DNA of 64,000 nt from an uncultured bacterium. Lineage in GTDB: Bacteria > Cyanobacteriota > Vampirovibrionia > Gastranaerophilales > Gastranaerophilaceae. This document shows, one piece after another, positions 35,919 to 44,302 of the stretch (position 1 is its first letter; each line of letters opens with the position of its first letter). Below the pieces are notes generated by a model. That model was not told where the DNA came from. It saw only the letters and a list, made by a program, of their open reading frames with translations, and searched no databases. The DNA lies in NCBI GenBank assembly GCA_902777855.1, contig CACYVN010000001.1:62001-126000 (forward strand), in the 5' to 3' direction. A program made the position numbers and the translations under genes.

Positions 35919-37286
35919 ATGAGGTTGAGAGGTTTAATTTTATTTTTACTTACTATGCTTATCGGGGATGCCGGTATTTGTGCTCAAATTGTTTATCCTA
36001 AGAGCCAAAATGTAACAATCAAATCCGATAAAACTTTTTTTGTCGGAAACGAAACTACAGATAAAATTCTGAAAATAAATAATCAAATTGTTACCCTCCA
36101 TCCATCAGGAGGGTTTAAACAAGCCGTAAGACTCAATTACGGACTAAATACTTTTATTATTGATAACGGTATTGAGCAAAAAACATATAAAATTACTCGC
36201 CCGAAATTATCAGGCAGTACAGGCTTTTCTGTAATAAAGCCCATTTTATATGAACAACCGATTGTCGTATCAATAAAAAAAGATAATACTCCTTTACGTT
36301 CAACTCCTGTTGATGCAGGGTTAAACAGACTTCAGCATTTGCCTCAGGGAATGGAATTTGTTGCTTTGGGCGAAGAACGAGGGTTTTATAAAGTAAAATT
36401 GGGACGTGACGGTTTTGGCTTTATTGCAAAGGATTCGGCTGAAAAAATCAATAAAGAAATTGAGTATGCAAATATACAATACGGAACTCATCAGCACCGT
36501 AAAAACGAGAAATTTCTTGAGTTATCTCTTGATAAAAAAGTCCCGTATTCTGTTACAGATTTGAATACCGGACTTGATATTGCGGTTTATAATGTCGACA
36601 ATTACATATTTGAAAAATATGACGACCATATTGATGGTAAACCTTTCGGTTATTCAAGTTATTACAATGCCGATGGGGCTTTAATCGTTTCTATGAAAGA
36701 GTTTCCAAAAGTTGATTTCAAAAATCCGCTCAAAAACATAAGAATAACTATTGATGCCGGGCACGGAGGAAGTGAAGCGGGTGCAATAGGTTGTCTTGGG
36801 ACAAAAGAAAAAGATGTGAATTTACAAATAGCACAAAATTTAAAAAATAAGCTTGAAAGACTTGGGGCAAAAGTTCTTATGACAAGAGAGGATGATTCTT
36901 TTGTCGGATTGTATGACAGAGTAGAGAAATCGAATTATTTTGATGCAGATATATTTTTAAGTATTCACAACAATTCTTTGCCTGATTCATTGGCCGACAG
37001 GGATGCAACAGGTACGGAAACGTATTATTTTTATCCCCAGTCAAAAGAACTTGCTAAAATTTTGGCAAAAACAATTTCTGACAAAACAGGATTCAAAAAC
37101 GGAGGACAAAAAGGGCAAAGTTTTGCAGTTATTCGTAATACCCAAAGTATTGCGGTATTAATAGAAGTCGGATACATGATTAATCCTGACGATAATTATA
37201 AACTTATTAATCCTGAATTTCAGGACAAGGTGACAGACGGTATCATTGACGGATTAGAAAGGTATTTAAGACAAGATGACATATAA
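35919..37286 (+). CDS. N-acetylmuramoyl-L-alanine amidase (Amidase_3)
   Basis: A 455-residue exported amidase that cuts the peptide from peptidoglycan. A signal peptide (GLILFLLTMLIGDAGICA) is followed by a beta-rich domain, an SH3-like region (TPLRSTPVDAGLNRLQHLPQ) and a C-terminal zinc amidase. Zinc and catalytic residues are in DAGHGGSEAG, KEKDVNL, SIHNN and IEVGYM. It probably helps daughter-cell separation, as AmiC does. The downstream DUF3326 gene overlaps it by 11 bp, so the two are translated together. Confidence 0.92.
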   Translation: MRLRGLILFLLTMLIGDAGICAQIVYPKSQNVTIKSDKTFFVGNETTDKILKINNQIVTLHPSGGFKQAVRLNYGLNTFIIDNGIEQKTYKITRPKLSGSTGFSVIKPILYEQPIVVSIKKDNTPLRSTPVDAGLNRLQHLPQGMEFVALGEERGFYKVKLGRDGFGFIAKDSAEKINKEIEYANIQYGTHQHRKNEKFLELSLDKKVPYSVTDLNTGLDIAVYNVDNYIFEKYDDHIDGKPFGYSSYYNADGALIVSMKEFPKVDFKNPLKNIRITIDAGHGGSEAGAIGCLGTKEKDVNLQIAQNLKNKLERLGAKVLMTREDDSFVGLYDRVEKSNYFDADIFLSIHNNSLPDSLADRDATGTETYYFYPQSKELAKILAKTISDKTGFKNGGQKGQSFAVIRNTQSIAVLIEVGYMINPDDNYKLINPEFQDKVTDGIIDGLERYLRQDDI

Positions 37287-38253
37287 CGGAGAAAAATTAG
37301 GTGCATTTATTATTCCGACAGGCGTTGGGGCAAGTATTGGCGGTTATGCAGGAGATGCGAGCGCTATTGCGAGGAAGTTTGCAAAAAAATCAAGACTTAT
37401 TGTAAACCCAAATGTAGTTAATGCGGGAGGATTTTCCGGAATTACAGATAATATGCTTTATGTTGAGGGGTATAGTTTAGACAGCTTTTTTAGGGGCGAA
37501 ATAAATCTTATACCTTCAAATGATAATAAAATTGGTATAGTTTACGATAGAGCAATACCCAATGATGTTTTAAACATTCACATAAACACTCAGAGTGCGG
37601 TAAGAACCGTATATGGAGTTAATCTTTGTGAATATACTGAAACTGAAGAAGAAATCGGAGTGGAATTTTTTATTACGGATGACGGGATTTCGGTCGGAAA
37701 CATAAAAAATATTTCAACGCTTGAACAAGCTTGCCAAAAACTTATTGATAAAGGATGTGATGCCGTTGCTATAGTTTGCATGTTCGATGAACCGGAAAAC
37801 GATAACAAAAATTATTCAAGCGGAATCGGTGTTGACCCCGTTGGCGGTGTTGAAGCAATAATTTCACATGATATTTCAAAGAAATTCAGAGTTCCTTGCG
37901 CTCATTCTCCTGCCTTTGCGGATTACCGGATTTATCCCGATTTGGTTAATCCTAAATCCGCATCTGAATACATTACTCCGACATTTTTGCCATGCATTTT
38001 ACTCGGGCTTTCAAATGCTCCAAAATTGTCAACAGATTTAAATGAAGGTATAAATATAAAGGATTTGGATTATCTTGTAATGCCGTATAACTGCCTTGGC
38101 TCAACCCCTGTTTTTGAAGCTATAAAGCGAAAAATTAAAGTTTATGCAGTCAGAGAAAATATAACAGAGCTTGATGTTACAAAAGAAAAATTGTTCCCGG
38201 ACAGCGATATAATTGAAGTCAATACTTATGATGAATTGCTGGAAATTATATAA
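37276..38253 (+). CDS. DUF3326 protein
   Basis: A 325-residue protein of the DUF3326 family, known mainly from cyanobacteria and plant plastids and of unknown function. Landmarks are GAFIIPTGVGASIGGYAGDA, NPNVVNAGG, VEGYSLDSF, GVDPVGGVEAIISH and PCAHSPAF. The repeated Gly-rich loops suggest a nucleotide- or metabolite-binding enzyme. It is coupled to the amidase by overlapping start and stop. Its 3' end overlaps the convergent TPR gene by 8 bp. Confidence 0.85.
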   Translation: MTYNGEKLGAFIIPTGVGASIGGYAGDASAIARKFAKKSRLIVNPNVVNAGGFSGITDNMLYVEGYSLDSFFRGEINLIPSNDNKIGIVYDRAIPNDVLNIHINTQSAVRTVYGVNLCEYTETEEEIGVEFFITDDGISVGNIKNISTLEQACQKLIDKGCDAVAIVCMFDEPENDNKNYSSGIGVDPVGGVEAIISHDISKKFRVPCAHSPAFADYRIYPDLVNPKSASEYITPTFLPCILLGLSNAPKLSTDLNEGINIKDLDYLVMPYNCLGSTPVFEAIKRKIKVYAVRENITELDVTKEKLFPDSDIIEVNTYDELLEII

Positions 38254-38728
38254 TATACTTCTGCAAAATTAGTTTTTTAAGGGCTTTACCATAAATGTGT
38301 TGCGGCTCGACCTGAAGTAATTTTTCAAGATATTCCAGTGTTTTATGATAATCACCTGATTTTTTATACGCTGCCGCCATAGCATATAGTGCATCCTCAA
38401 AACGAGGATCAAGTTCGATTGCTTTTTCCAAATCTTTTATGGCATTTTCAATTTTTGGATTATCAATATCTTTTCTTGTAAGAATTATTTTTGCCCTGTT
38501 ATAATAAGCATCCGTCATATTCTTATCGATACTCAGCGCTTTTGTATAATCCATCATTGCTTCGTCATATTCTTCAAGTGAATGATAGCAGGCACCTCTG
38601 TAAAAATATGAAACTGCAAAATCATTTTTCATTTCAATAGATTTTGAAATATGCTCAATTGCACTTTCAAATTTCCCGCGTCGGAAATCCGCAATTCCGT
38701 TATCCAAGTAAAACTTATAATCTATCAT
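38246..38728 (-). CDS. TPR-repeat protein
   Basis: A 160-residue protein made of about four tetratricopeptide repeats (YYRGACYHSLEEYDEAMMDY-type pattern: FYRGACYHSLEEYDEAM, AYYNRAKIIL, DALYAMAAAYKKSGDY). It is a probable protein-protein adaptor. The start at 38728 is preferred over the GTG at 38767 because a TATAAT box lies 7 nt upstream of it. No signal peptide. Confidence 0.8.
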   Translation of the reverse strand: MIDYKFYLDNGIADFRRGKFESAIEHISKSIEMKNDFAVSYFYRGACYHSLEEYDEAMMDYTKALSIDKNMTDAYYNRAKIILTRKDIDNPKIENAIKDLEKAIELDPRFEDALYAMAAAYKKSGDYHKTLEYLEKLLQVEPQHIYGKALKKLILQKYII

Positions 38729-38735
38729 AGAAAAT

Positions 38736-38741
38736 ATTATA
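38736..38741 (-). promoter_or_regulatory. -10 box of the TPR gene placed for a leaderless mRNA
   Basis: TATAAT on the minus strand, 7 nt before the ATG at 38728. Confidence 0.45.
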
Positions 38742-38776
38742 TTATTAAATGTTATTTTTGTCACCACTTGGAATGG

Positions 38777-39448
38777 TTAAGCACGGATTGCGATTTTAAA
38801 AACCGTTTCGGATTTATTTGATTTTACAAGTTCCAAATCCGCATTCTGACTGTTCAAATACTGTTTGCAAATATTAAGTCCAAAACCGCATCCTGTTTGT
38901 TTTGAGGTGTACCCGCAATCAAATATTTTTTCTTGCTTTTCTGCGGGTATCGGCTTTCCGTTATTGGAAATTTTTAAAATTGCAAAACCATCTTTTACTT
39001 CACCCAAAACTGATATTTTTCCTCTAATATCGATTGCTTCTATCCCGTTTTTAATTATATTAACTATGCAGGATATTAAGCGGTTTTCGTCAATTTTTAT
39101 ATTAATTGAATTTTTTATAAATACTTCAAATTCAATATTTTTATCTTCGACATATGCTTTTGAAAGTTCTACTGATTTTATTACACAAGATTTAAAATCT
39201 ACAATGCTTTTATTGTTAGGGTTTATCGATTTTAAATCCGTAACATTCATAGCAATAATCTGAAGAGATTTTTTTATACAGTCAAGGGCATCAACAACAG
39301 ATTGATTTGTGTACCCGTCATTTTCAAGATGTTTTTTTATAATTTGCGAATACATATCACAAACTGAAATGTGATTCCTTATTTCGTGAGAAACAAATCT
39401 AATCTGCTGATTTAATTCTGATTCTTTTGAATTTTGTGTACTTTGCAT
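38777..39448 (-). CDS. Soluble sensor histidine kinase
   Basis: A 223-residue kinase with only the core: phospho-accepting His21 in FVSHEIRNHISV, N-box NIIKNGIEAI, G1 ISNNGKPIP and G2 TGCGFGLNICK. There is no sensor domain and no membrane segment, so it must sense through a partner or in the cytosol. It lies downstream of the NarL-type regulator gene in the same direction, separated by a terminator, and is its likely partner. Confidence 0.9.
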   Translation of the reverse strand: MQSTQNSKESELNQQIRFVSHEIRNHISVCDMYSQIIKKHLENDGYTNQSVVDALDCIKKSLQIIAMNVTDLKSINPNNKSIVDFKSCVIKSVELSKAYVEDKNIEFEVFIKNSINIKIDENRLISCIVNIIKNGIEAIDIRGKISVLGEVKDGFAILKISNNGKPIPAEKQEKIFDCGYTSKQTGCGFGLNICKQYLNSQNADLELVKSNKSETVFKIAIRA

Positions 39449-39467
39449 TTTACTCCTTATCTAAAAT

Positions 39468-39499
39468 AAAGGGTTCTGCAAATTCTACAGAACCCTTTT
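39468..39499 (-). terminator. Terminator between regulator and kinase
   Basis: AAAGGGTTCTG and CAGAACCCTTT form an 11-bp hairpin; a U-tract follows on the minus strand. It may lower kinase expression relative to the regulator. Confidence 0.8.
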
Positions 39500-39519
39500 A
39501 TAAATTTGTCTGTTATACA

Positions 39520-40230
39520 CTATGCAGCTGCCATTTGTGTTTGTTCTGCATTAGAAGAAGGCTTAAAACCATGTGTTAATGCGTATAAAACAGCATTTGT
39601 TCTGTCATTAACCTGTAATTTTTGAAAAATATTATTTACATGAGTCTTAACAGTAGTTTCAGAGATAATTAATTTTTGCGCAATACTCTTGTAGTTAATT
39701 CCCTGTGTTAATAAATCCAAAACTTCATTTTCTCTGCCGGTCAAAGTTGTGAGTAAATTTTCCCCGACAGACACTTTTTCTTCTTCTTTTGCGCTGTTTT
39801 GAAAATACTCAAAGAATCTTGTTGTAAGAACTGACGGAAGATAAATTTTGCCGTCGGCAACAGTTTCAATAGCGTCAATGAGTTTTGAAGACGCCATAGT
39901 TTTCAACACATATCCTCTTGCCCCAAGTTTCATTGCGCGGTAAATTAAATCGGAATCATCATAACCGCTCAAAATGACAACATTTGTTGAAATGCCCAAT
40001 TTATTTATTGATTGTATAGTTTGCAAGCCATCTTTTTCAGGCATATTAACATCCATTAAAACAATATCAGGACGGTATTTTTTAATTAAGCTCAAACCCA
40101 AGTTAGCATTTCTTGTAGCACCGACAACATTGTAGCTTGTTTCAAGACTGATTAATTCTTTGATACCTCTCAAATGATTTGCGTTGTCATCAATTAATAA
40201 CACTCTTAATTTTTTAGTAAAATCTCTCAT
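39520..40230 (-). CDS. NarL/LuxR-family response regulator
   Basis: A 236-residue regulator. The receiver domain has LLIDDN, phospho-acceptor Asp60 in IVLMDVNMPE, and the conserved Lys in GYVLKTMASS. The C-terminal LuxR-type helix-turn-helix is LTGRENEVLDLLTQG followed by IAQKLIISETTVKTHVNNI. It is divergent from pgi across a 311-bp region with two palindromes. Targets unknown. Confidence 0.93.
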   Translation of the reverse strand: MRDFTKKLRVLLIDDNANHLRGIKELISLETSYNVVGATRNANLGLSLIKKYRPDIVLMDVNMPEKDGLQTIQSINKLGISTNVVILSGYDDSDLIYRAMKLGARGYVLKTMASSKLIDAIETVADGKIYLPSVLTTRFFEYFQNSAKEEEKVSVGENLLTTLTGRENEVLDLLTQGINYKSIAQKLIISETTVKTHVNNIFQKLQVNDRTNAVLYALTHGFKPSSNAEQTQMAAA

Positions 40231-40541
40231 CTTATTCCCCCATTTGTTAATTGCTTTCTACACTATATATACTACTCTTTTTGGATGGGGTTTTAATCCA
40301 TGGAATGATTGATAAATTATACTGATAAGATTGAAACAATTATCTAAATCAACAGATTTAGATAAAGCCTCAACCATGCTCTACACCATGTTTTCGCCGC
40401 ATGGTTGAGCAAATATGTAAATTACATTATTAATATGATTATTGAATCTTAATAAATATTTACTGCAAATATACGGTTTTCTTGTAATTTTAAATTGAGC
40501 ATATTAGTATTTATATACAATAATAAGGGATTTATACACCG
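40231..40541. promoter_or_regulatory. Divergent regulatory region narL-type/pgi
   Basis: A 311-bp region with two perfect 10-bp inverted repeats: TATCTAAATC-AACA-GATTTAGATA (40341-40364) and CTCAACCATG ... CATGGTTGAG (40369-40409, 21-nt spacer). Either could be an operator or an RNA hairpin. AT-rich promoter-like sequence follows toward pgi. No gene is seen here. Confidence 0.45.
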
Positions 40542-41930
40542 ATGATAGAATTAGACGTTAAGAGTGCAGACAGTACCGTTATCGGAGAAGAAAACGGATT
40601 GAATTTAGCAGAAGAATTTGAAAATTACAAAGAAAAAATAGCGCAGATAATAACAGATTTATATGCTAAAAAAGATATTCAAGGCGAGGGATTACAATGG
40701 ATGAATCTTGGCTATAGTCAGGAGACTTCCTGGTATGTAAAAGAGTATGCATCACTTGTAGAAAACAGATTTGATAATATTCTTGTTCTTGGTATCGGAG
40801 GAAGTGCACTCGGAGGACTTGCCGTTACACACGCGCTCCTGAAACCATACTGGAATTTGTTGTCCAAAGAGGAACGAAACGGATTCCCGAGGATTTTCTT
40901 TCTTGATAACATTGACCCTGACCAAATGAACAGTCTTTTAGATATTCTTGATTTGAGCAAAACACTTGTGAATGTTATTACAAAATCAGGCGATACTGCT
41001 GAAACAATGGCACAGTATATGGTGCTTAAAGACAAACTTGAACAGCAACTGGGAGACGATTATAGAAAAAATATCATTGTAACAACTGATCGTAAAACGG
41101 GAATTTTAAGACAAATATCAGAGCAGGAGGGCTACAAGGCTTTTGTAGTTCCAGATGATGTCGGCGGAAGATTTTCCGTTTTCACGGCAGTCGGACTTTT
41201 GCCTTTTGTCCTGACCGGTATTGATATTGACCAAATTACTCTCGGGATAAGAGAAATGGATGCTACTCTTAAAAATACAAACATTTTTGAAAATATAGCA
41301 GCACAAAATGCACTAATTCATTACCTTATGGATACAAAACTCGGCAAAAATATTACGGTTATGATGCCTTATTCAGACAGGTTAAAATATATTGCAGACT
41401 GGTTTGTGCAATTGTGGGCGGAATCTTTAGGGAAAAGCCGTAGACTTGACGGCTCCAAAACCCCGACAGGATCTACTCCGGTTAAAGCTGTCGGAGCAAC
41501 AGATCAGCACGCTCAAATGCAATTATTTAATGAAGGACCTAATAACAAAATTATCAATTTTATAAGAGTTGGAGAATTTGATACTCAACTTGAAATTCCT
41601 CAAATTTTCCAATATACGGGAATTGGATATTTAGGCGGGAAAACAATTAATGATTTAATTAATGCGGAAGCCGATTCAACCAAGGTATCATTAACGGATT
41701 ATTCAAAACCTGTTGTGACAATTAAAATCCCGAAAATTGACGGCTATCATATAGGACAACTTCTTTATATGCTTGAAATTCAAACTGCTATTGCAGGAAT
41801 GTTATATAATGTTAATGCTTTTAATCAACCGTCAGTTTCTCAGGCACGAAATTATACATATGCACTGATGGGCAGAATAGGATACGAAGAATCAGCAAAT
41901 GCTTTGCGTGAAAAGATGCTGACTGTTTAG
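40542..41930 (+). CDS. pgi: Glucose-6-phosphate isomerase
   Basis: A 462-residue isomerase of glycolysis, of the shorter form found in Bacillus and similar bacteria. The sugar-phosphate binding loop is VLGIGGSALGGLAV, further conserved segments are VITKSGDTAETM and GSTPVKAVGATDQHAQ. Together with fba it supports a working glycolytic pathway. mnmA starts 12 bp downstream, so they probably share a transcript. Confidence 0.96.
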   Translation: MIELDVKSADSTVIGEENGLNLAEEFENYKEKIAQIITDLYAKKDIQGEGLQWMNLGYSQETSWYVKEYASLVENRFDNILVLGIGGSALGGLAVTHALLKPYWNLLSKEERNGFPRIFFLDNIDPDQMNSLLDILDLSKTLVNVITKSGDTAETMAQYMVLKDKLEQQLGDDYRKNIIVTTDRKTGILRQISEQEGYKAFVVPDDVGGRFSVFTAVGLLPFVLTGIDIDQITLGIREMDATLKNTNIFENIAAQNALIHYLMDTKLGKNITVMMPYSDRLKYIADWFVQLWAESLGKSRRLDGSKTPTGSTPVKAVGATDQHAQMQLFNEGPNNKIINFIRVGEFDTQLEIPQIFQYTGIGYLGGKTINDLINAEADSTKVSLTDYSKPVVTIKIPKIDGYHIGQLLYMLEIQTAIAGMLYNVNAFNQPSVSQARNYTYALMGRIGYEESANALREKMLTV

Positions 41931-41942
41931 AAAGGACATAAA

Positions 41943-43013
41943 ATGAAGGTATTGGTAGGATTATCAGGCGGAGTCGATTCATCTGTTGCAGCCCTTATTT
42001 TAAAACAGCAGGGATATGATGTAATAGGTGCAACAATGTCAATTTGGGGGAAACAGGGTTTGGCTGTCGCAGAAGGAAAGCATAATGCCTGCTACGGACC
42101 GGATGAAGTTGAAGATATTGAAGCTGCACAAAATCTTGCAAATCAACTCGGCATACCTTATCACGTTGTAGACTGCGTAACAAAATATGAAGATATTGTT
42201 ATAAAAAATTTCAAAAAAGAATACTTAGACGGTCATACCCCCAATCCTTGTGTTTGGTGTAATGCACTTATAAAATTCGGAGTTTTGCCTGAAATAGCAA
42301 GACTAAACGGAGTTGAATTTGATAAATTTGCTACCGGTCATTATGCCAAAGTAGAAGAAGACAACGGCAGATATATTTTAAAACGGGGAATTGCACCGCA
42401 CAAAGACCAGTCATATTTCTTATACAGATTAAAACAGGAGCAATTAAAAAATATAATATTACCTTTAGGGAATTATACAAAAGAACAAATAAGACAAATT
42501 GCAAAAGAAAACGGACTTCAGGCTGCAGATAAGCCTGACAGTCAGGATTTTTACGGCGGGGATTATAATGAGCTTTTGGGAGTCGAAGATAAAATCGGCA
42601 ATATCGTTGATTTGGACGGAAAAATCTTAGGTCAGCACAAAGGTATTTGGAATTATACAATAGGTCAGAGAAAAGGTATAGGAATCAGCGCTCCGGAGCC
42701 TTTGTATGTTCTTGAACTTCGTAAAGAAGCAAATGAAGTCGTCATAGGACCGGCTGATAAAACATTTAAAAAATCATTAATTGCTAATGATTTGAACTGG
42801 ATAGCAATAGAAGAATTGACCGAGCCTATGAAATGCCAGGCAAAAATTCGTTCAACACAGCAACCGACACCTGTTGAAATCAGACCTCTTGAAAATAATC
42901 AAGTCGAAGTAATTTTTGACGATATGCAAAAATCAATTGCAATAGGTCAGTCTGCCGTATTTTATGATGATGACAGAGTTTTAGGTGGCGGCGTAATTAA
43001 ATCTGTATATTAA
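41943..43013 (+). CDS. mnmA: tRNA 2-thiouridylase MnmA, CxxC subtype
   Basis: A 356-residue enzyme that thiolates U34 of tRNAs for Lys, Glu and Gln. The ATP loop is GLSGGVDSSVAA, and ATGHYAKV, KDQSYFLYRL and YTIGQRKGIGI are intact. The first catalytic cysteine region reads TPNPCVWCN, a Cys-x-x-Cys instead of Asp-x-x-Cys. The second catalytic cysteine, in DSxGICF of the E. coli enzyme, is replaced: DSQDFYGGDY. An extra cysteine occurs in ACYGPDEVEDIE near residue 55. This subtype may use a different sulfur relay or an iron-sulfur cluster. AAAGGA lies before the ATG. Confidence 0.9.
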   Translation: MKVLVGLSGGVDSSVAALILKQQGYDVIGATMSIWGKQGLAVAEGKHNACYGPDEVEDIEAAQNLANQLGIPYHVVDCVTKYEDIVIKNFKKEYLDGHTPNPCVWCNALIKFGVLPEIARLNGVEFDKFATGHYAKVEEDNGRYILKRGIAPHKDQSYFLYRLKQEQLKNIILPLGNYTKEQIRQIAKENGLQAADKPDSQDFYGGDYNELLGVEDKIGNIVDLDGKILGQHKGIWNYTIGQRKGIGISAPEPLYVLELRKEANEVVIGPADKTFKKSLIANDLNWIAIEELTEPMKCQAKIRSTQQPTPVEIRPLENNQVEVIFDDMQKSIAIGQSAVFYDDDRVLGGGVIKSVY

Positions 43014-43076
43014 TTCAGGCGATTATATATTATTTACCACAAAATTTTGGCAAAACGGTAATCCCTAACGGGGAAT

Positions 43077-43157
43077 CACCCACCCAAATTTCTAAATTTC
43101 ACATTCTGTTCAATTTGAAATTTCTCCCTCCCTCACGAGGGAGGGTTGGGGTGGGTG
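43077..43157 (-). repeat. REP-like element, long form
   Basis: Ends CACCCACCC (43077-43085) and GGGTGGGTG (43149-43157) are inverted. Inside are an AAATTTC-type inverted pair and the hairpin CCCTCC-CTCACG-GGAGGG (around 43128-43147). On the minus strand it aligns over about 57 bases with the element at 52409-52488. Confidence 0.65.
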
Positions 43158-43163
43158 CTGATT

Positions 43164-43535
43164 TTACCCGTTTAAATATGTTGCAAACAAAATCCATACA
43201 ATATACGGAATCAACAGCATTGCGCTGAATTTTGACACCTTATAAAATTCTTTAACAGTCATTATTGCAAAAATATCGAGTAATATAATTATAAAAAATG
43301 CAAATCCGATGTTTTGGAGCAGGAAAAATATCGGACTCCAAATCAGATTAAAAAACAGTTGTATGCCAAAATACAAATAACCGCGCATTTTTGATTTCTC
43401 TGTTTTTTCAAAAACAAATAAGATTATACTTAAGACCATCATAGAATAAAGGACAACCCATACAGGCTGAAAAAGTCCTGATGGCGGATTTAATAGCGGC
43501 TTATTTAAAGTATCAAACCAATCTGAATTATACAT
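43164..43535 (-). CDS. TspO/MBR-family membrane protein, short
   Basis: A 123-residue protein matching the TspO (tryptophan-rich sensory) family: WFDTLNKPLLNPPSGLFQPVW, FGIQLFFNLIWSPIFFLLQ and LLIPYIVWILFATYLNG. Family members are 150-160 residues with five membrane helices; this one begins right before the NPPxxxFxPVW loop, so helix 1 is missing. A TATCAT box 6 nt before the ATG supports this start as real. TspO proteins bind porphyrins and related ligands. Confidence 0.8.
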   Translation of the reverse strand: MYNSDWFDTLNKPLLNPPSGLFQPVWVVLYSMMVLSIILFVFEKTEKSKMRGYLYFGIQLFFNLIWSPIFFLLQNIGFAFFIIILLDIFAIMTVKEFYKVSKFSAMLLIPYIVWILFATYLNG

Positions 43536-43541
43536 AAACTT

Positions 43542-43547
43542 ATGATA
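43542..43547 (-). promoter_or_regulatory. -10 box of the TspO gene placed for a leaderless mRNA
   Basis: TATCAT on the minus strand with 6 nt to the ATG at 43535; no Shine-Dalgarno. Confidence 0.35.
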
Positions 43548-43579
43548 ATATTTACAAAAAAAAATAAAAATTGCCTGAA

Positions 43580-43726
43580 TTATTTATTTTTTATATTTTC
43601 AGGATGAGCCGAATTTGAAAGTATAATTTCATAATACTCGTTTTTATCAATATTAACGCCCATTGTTTTCGGGTCGCAATATTTTTTCTTTTTCTTATTC
43701 AATAGTTTTTTGTAATCCCCGCTCAT
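43580..43726 (-). CDS. Possible 48-residue protein
   Basis: An open frame for 48 residues, Lys/Asn-rich, starting MSGDYKKLLNKKKKKYCDPK and ending HPENIKNK. There is no Shine-Dalgarno, but TATATT lies 7 nt before the ATG, the same leaderless layout as several real genes here. It fills the gap between the TspO gene and the rplS leader. It may be chance; no family recognised. Confidence 0.4.
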   Translation of the reverse strand: MSGDYKKLLNKKKKKYCDPKTMGVNIDKNEYYEIILSNSAHPENIKNK

Positions 43727-43829
43727 AGTTGAAAATATATCACAAAAATAATATGTATTATATAATTATTGAATTTAACAAATCTTTAAACTATTCTTAA
43801 CTGCTTGCAAATAAAAAATGTTTATTATA

Positions 43830-43945
43830 CTATCAAATATGCAAGCGTGCGCTCGTACGGATTTTTATGTGGAAAAAGTCCTTTTAAGTACGGGTTAAGG
43901 AATTGTATAAGTAGCAAAATATAAGAAATATAAAGGAAAGCAAAA
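43830..43945 (+). promoter_or_regulatory. rplS leader
   Basis: About 110 nt before rplS with self-complementary pieces (for example AGCGTGCGCT) and AAAGGA before the ATG. L19 leaders are known regulatory RNAs in some phyla; whether this one belongs is not settled. Confidence 0.3.
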
Positions 43946-44302
43946 ATGATTAACCCTGTTATTGACGAATTAGAAAAAGAATATTTGAAAGATTCTTTGC
44001 CGACTTTCAACGCAGGTGATACTGTAAAAGTATTTGTTAAAATTGTTGAAGGGAACAAAGAAAGAATCCAGGCATTTGAAGGTACTATTATTAAAATTCA
44101 CGGTGCCGGCTTGAATAAGACTATTACAGTAAGAAAGGTATTCCAAGGTGTTGGTGTAGAACGTGTATTCTTAATCAACTCTCCGAGAATTGATAAAATT
44201 GAAATATTAAGACGCGGAGATGTTAAACGTTCTAAACTTTACTACTTGAGAGAACGTTCAGGTAAGGCTACTCGTATTAAGGAAAAAATTGAAAAAAGAT
44301 AA
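43946..44302 (+). CDS. rplS: 50S ribosomal protein L19
   Basis: A 118-residue L19 at the subunit interface. Landmarks are FNAGDTVKVFVKIVEGNKER, QAFEGTIIKIHGAG, TVRKVFQGVGVERVF and RRGDVKRSKLYYLRERSGKA. AAAGGA is upstream of the ATG. The next gene, rbgA, overlaps its last 14 bp. Confidence 0.97.
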   Translation: MINPVIDELEKEYLKDSLPTFNAGDTVKVFVKIVEGNKERIQAFEGTIIKIHGAGLNKTITVRKVFQGVGVERVFLINSPRIDKIEILRRGDVKRSKLYYLRERSGKATRIKEKIEKR

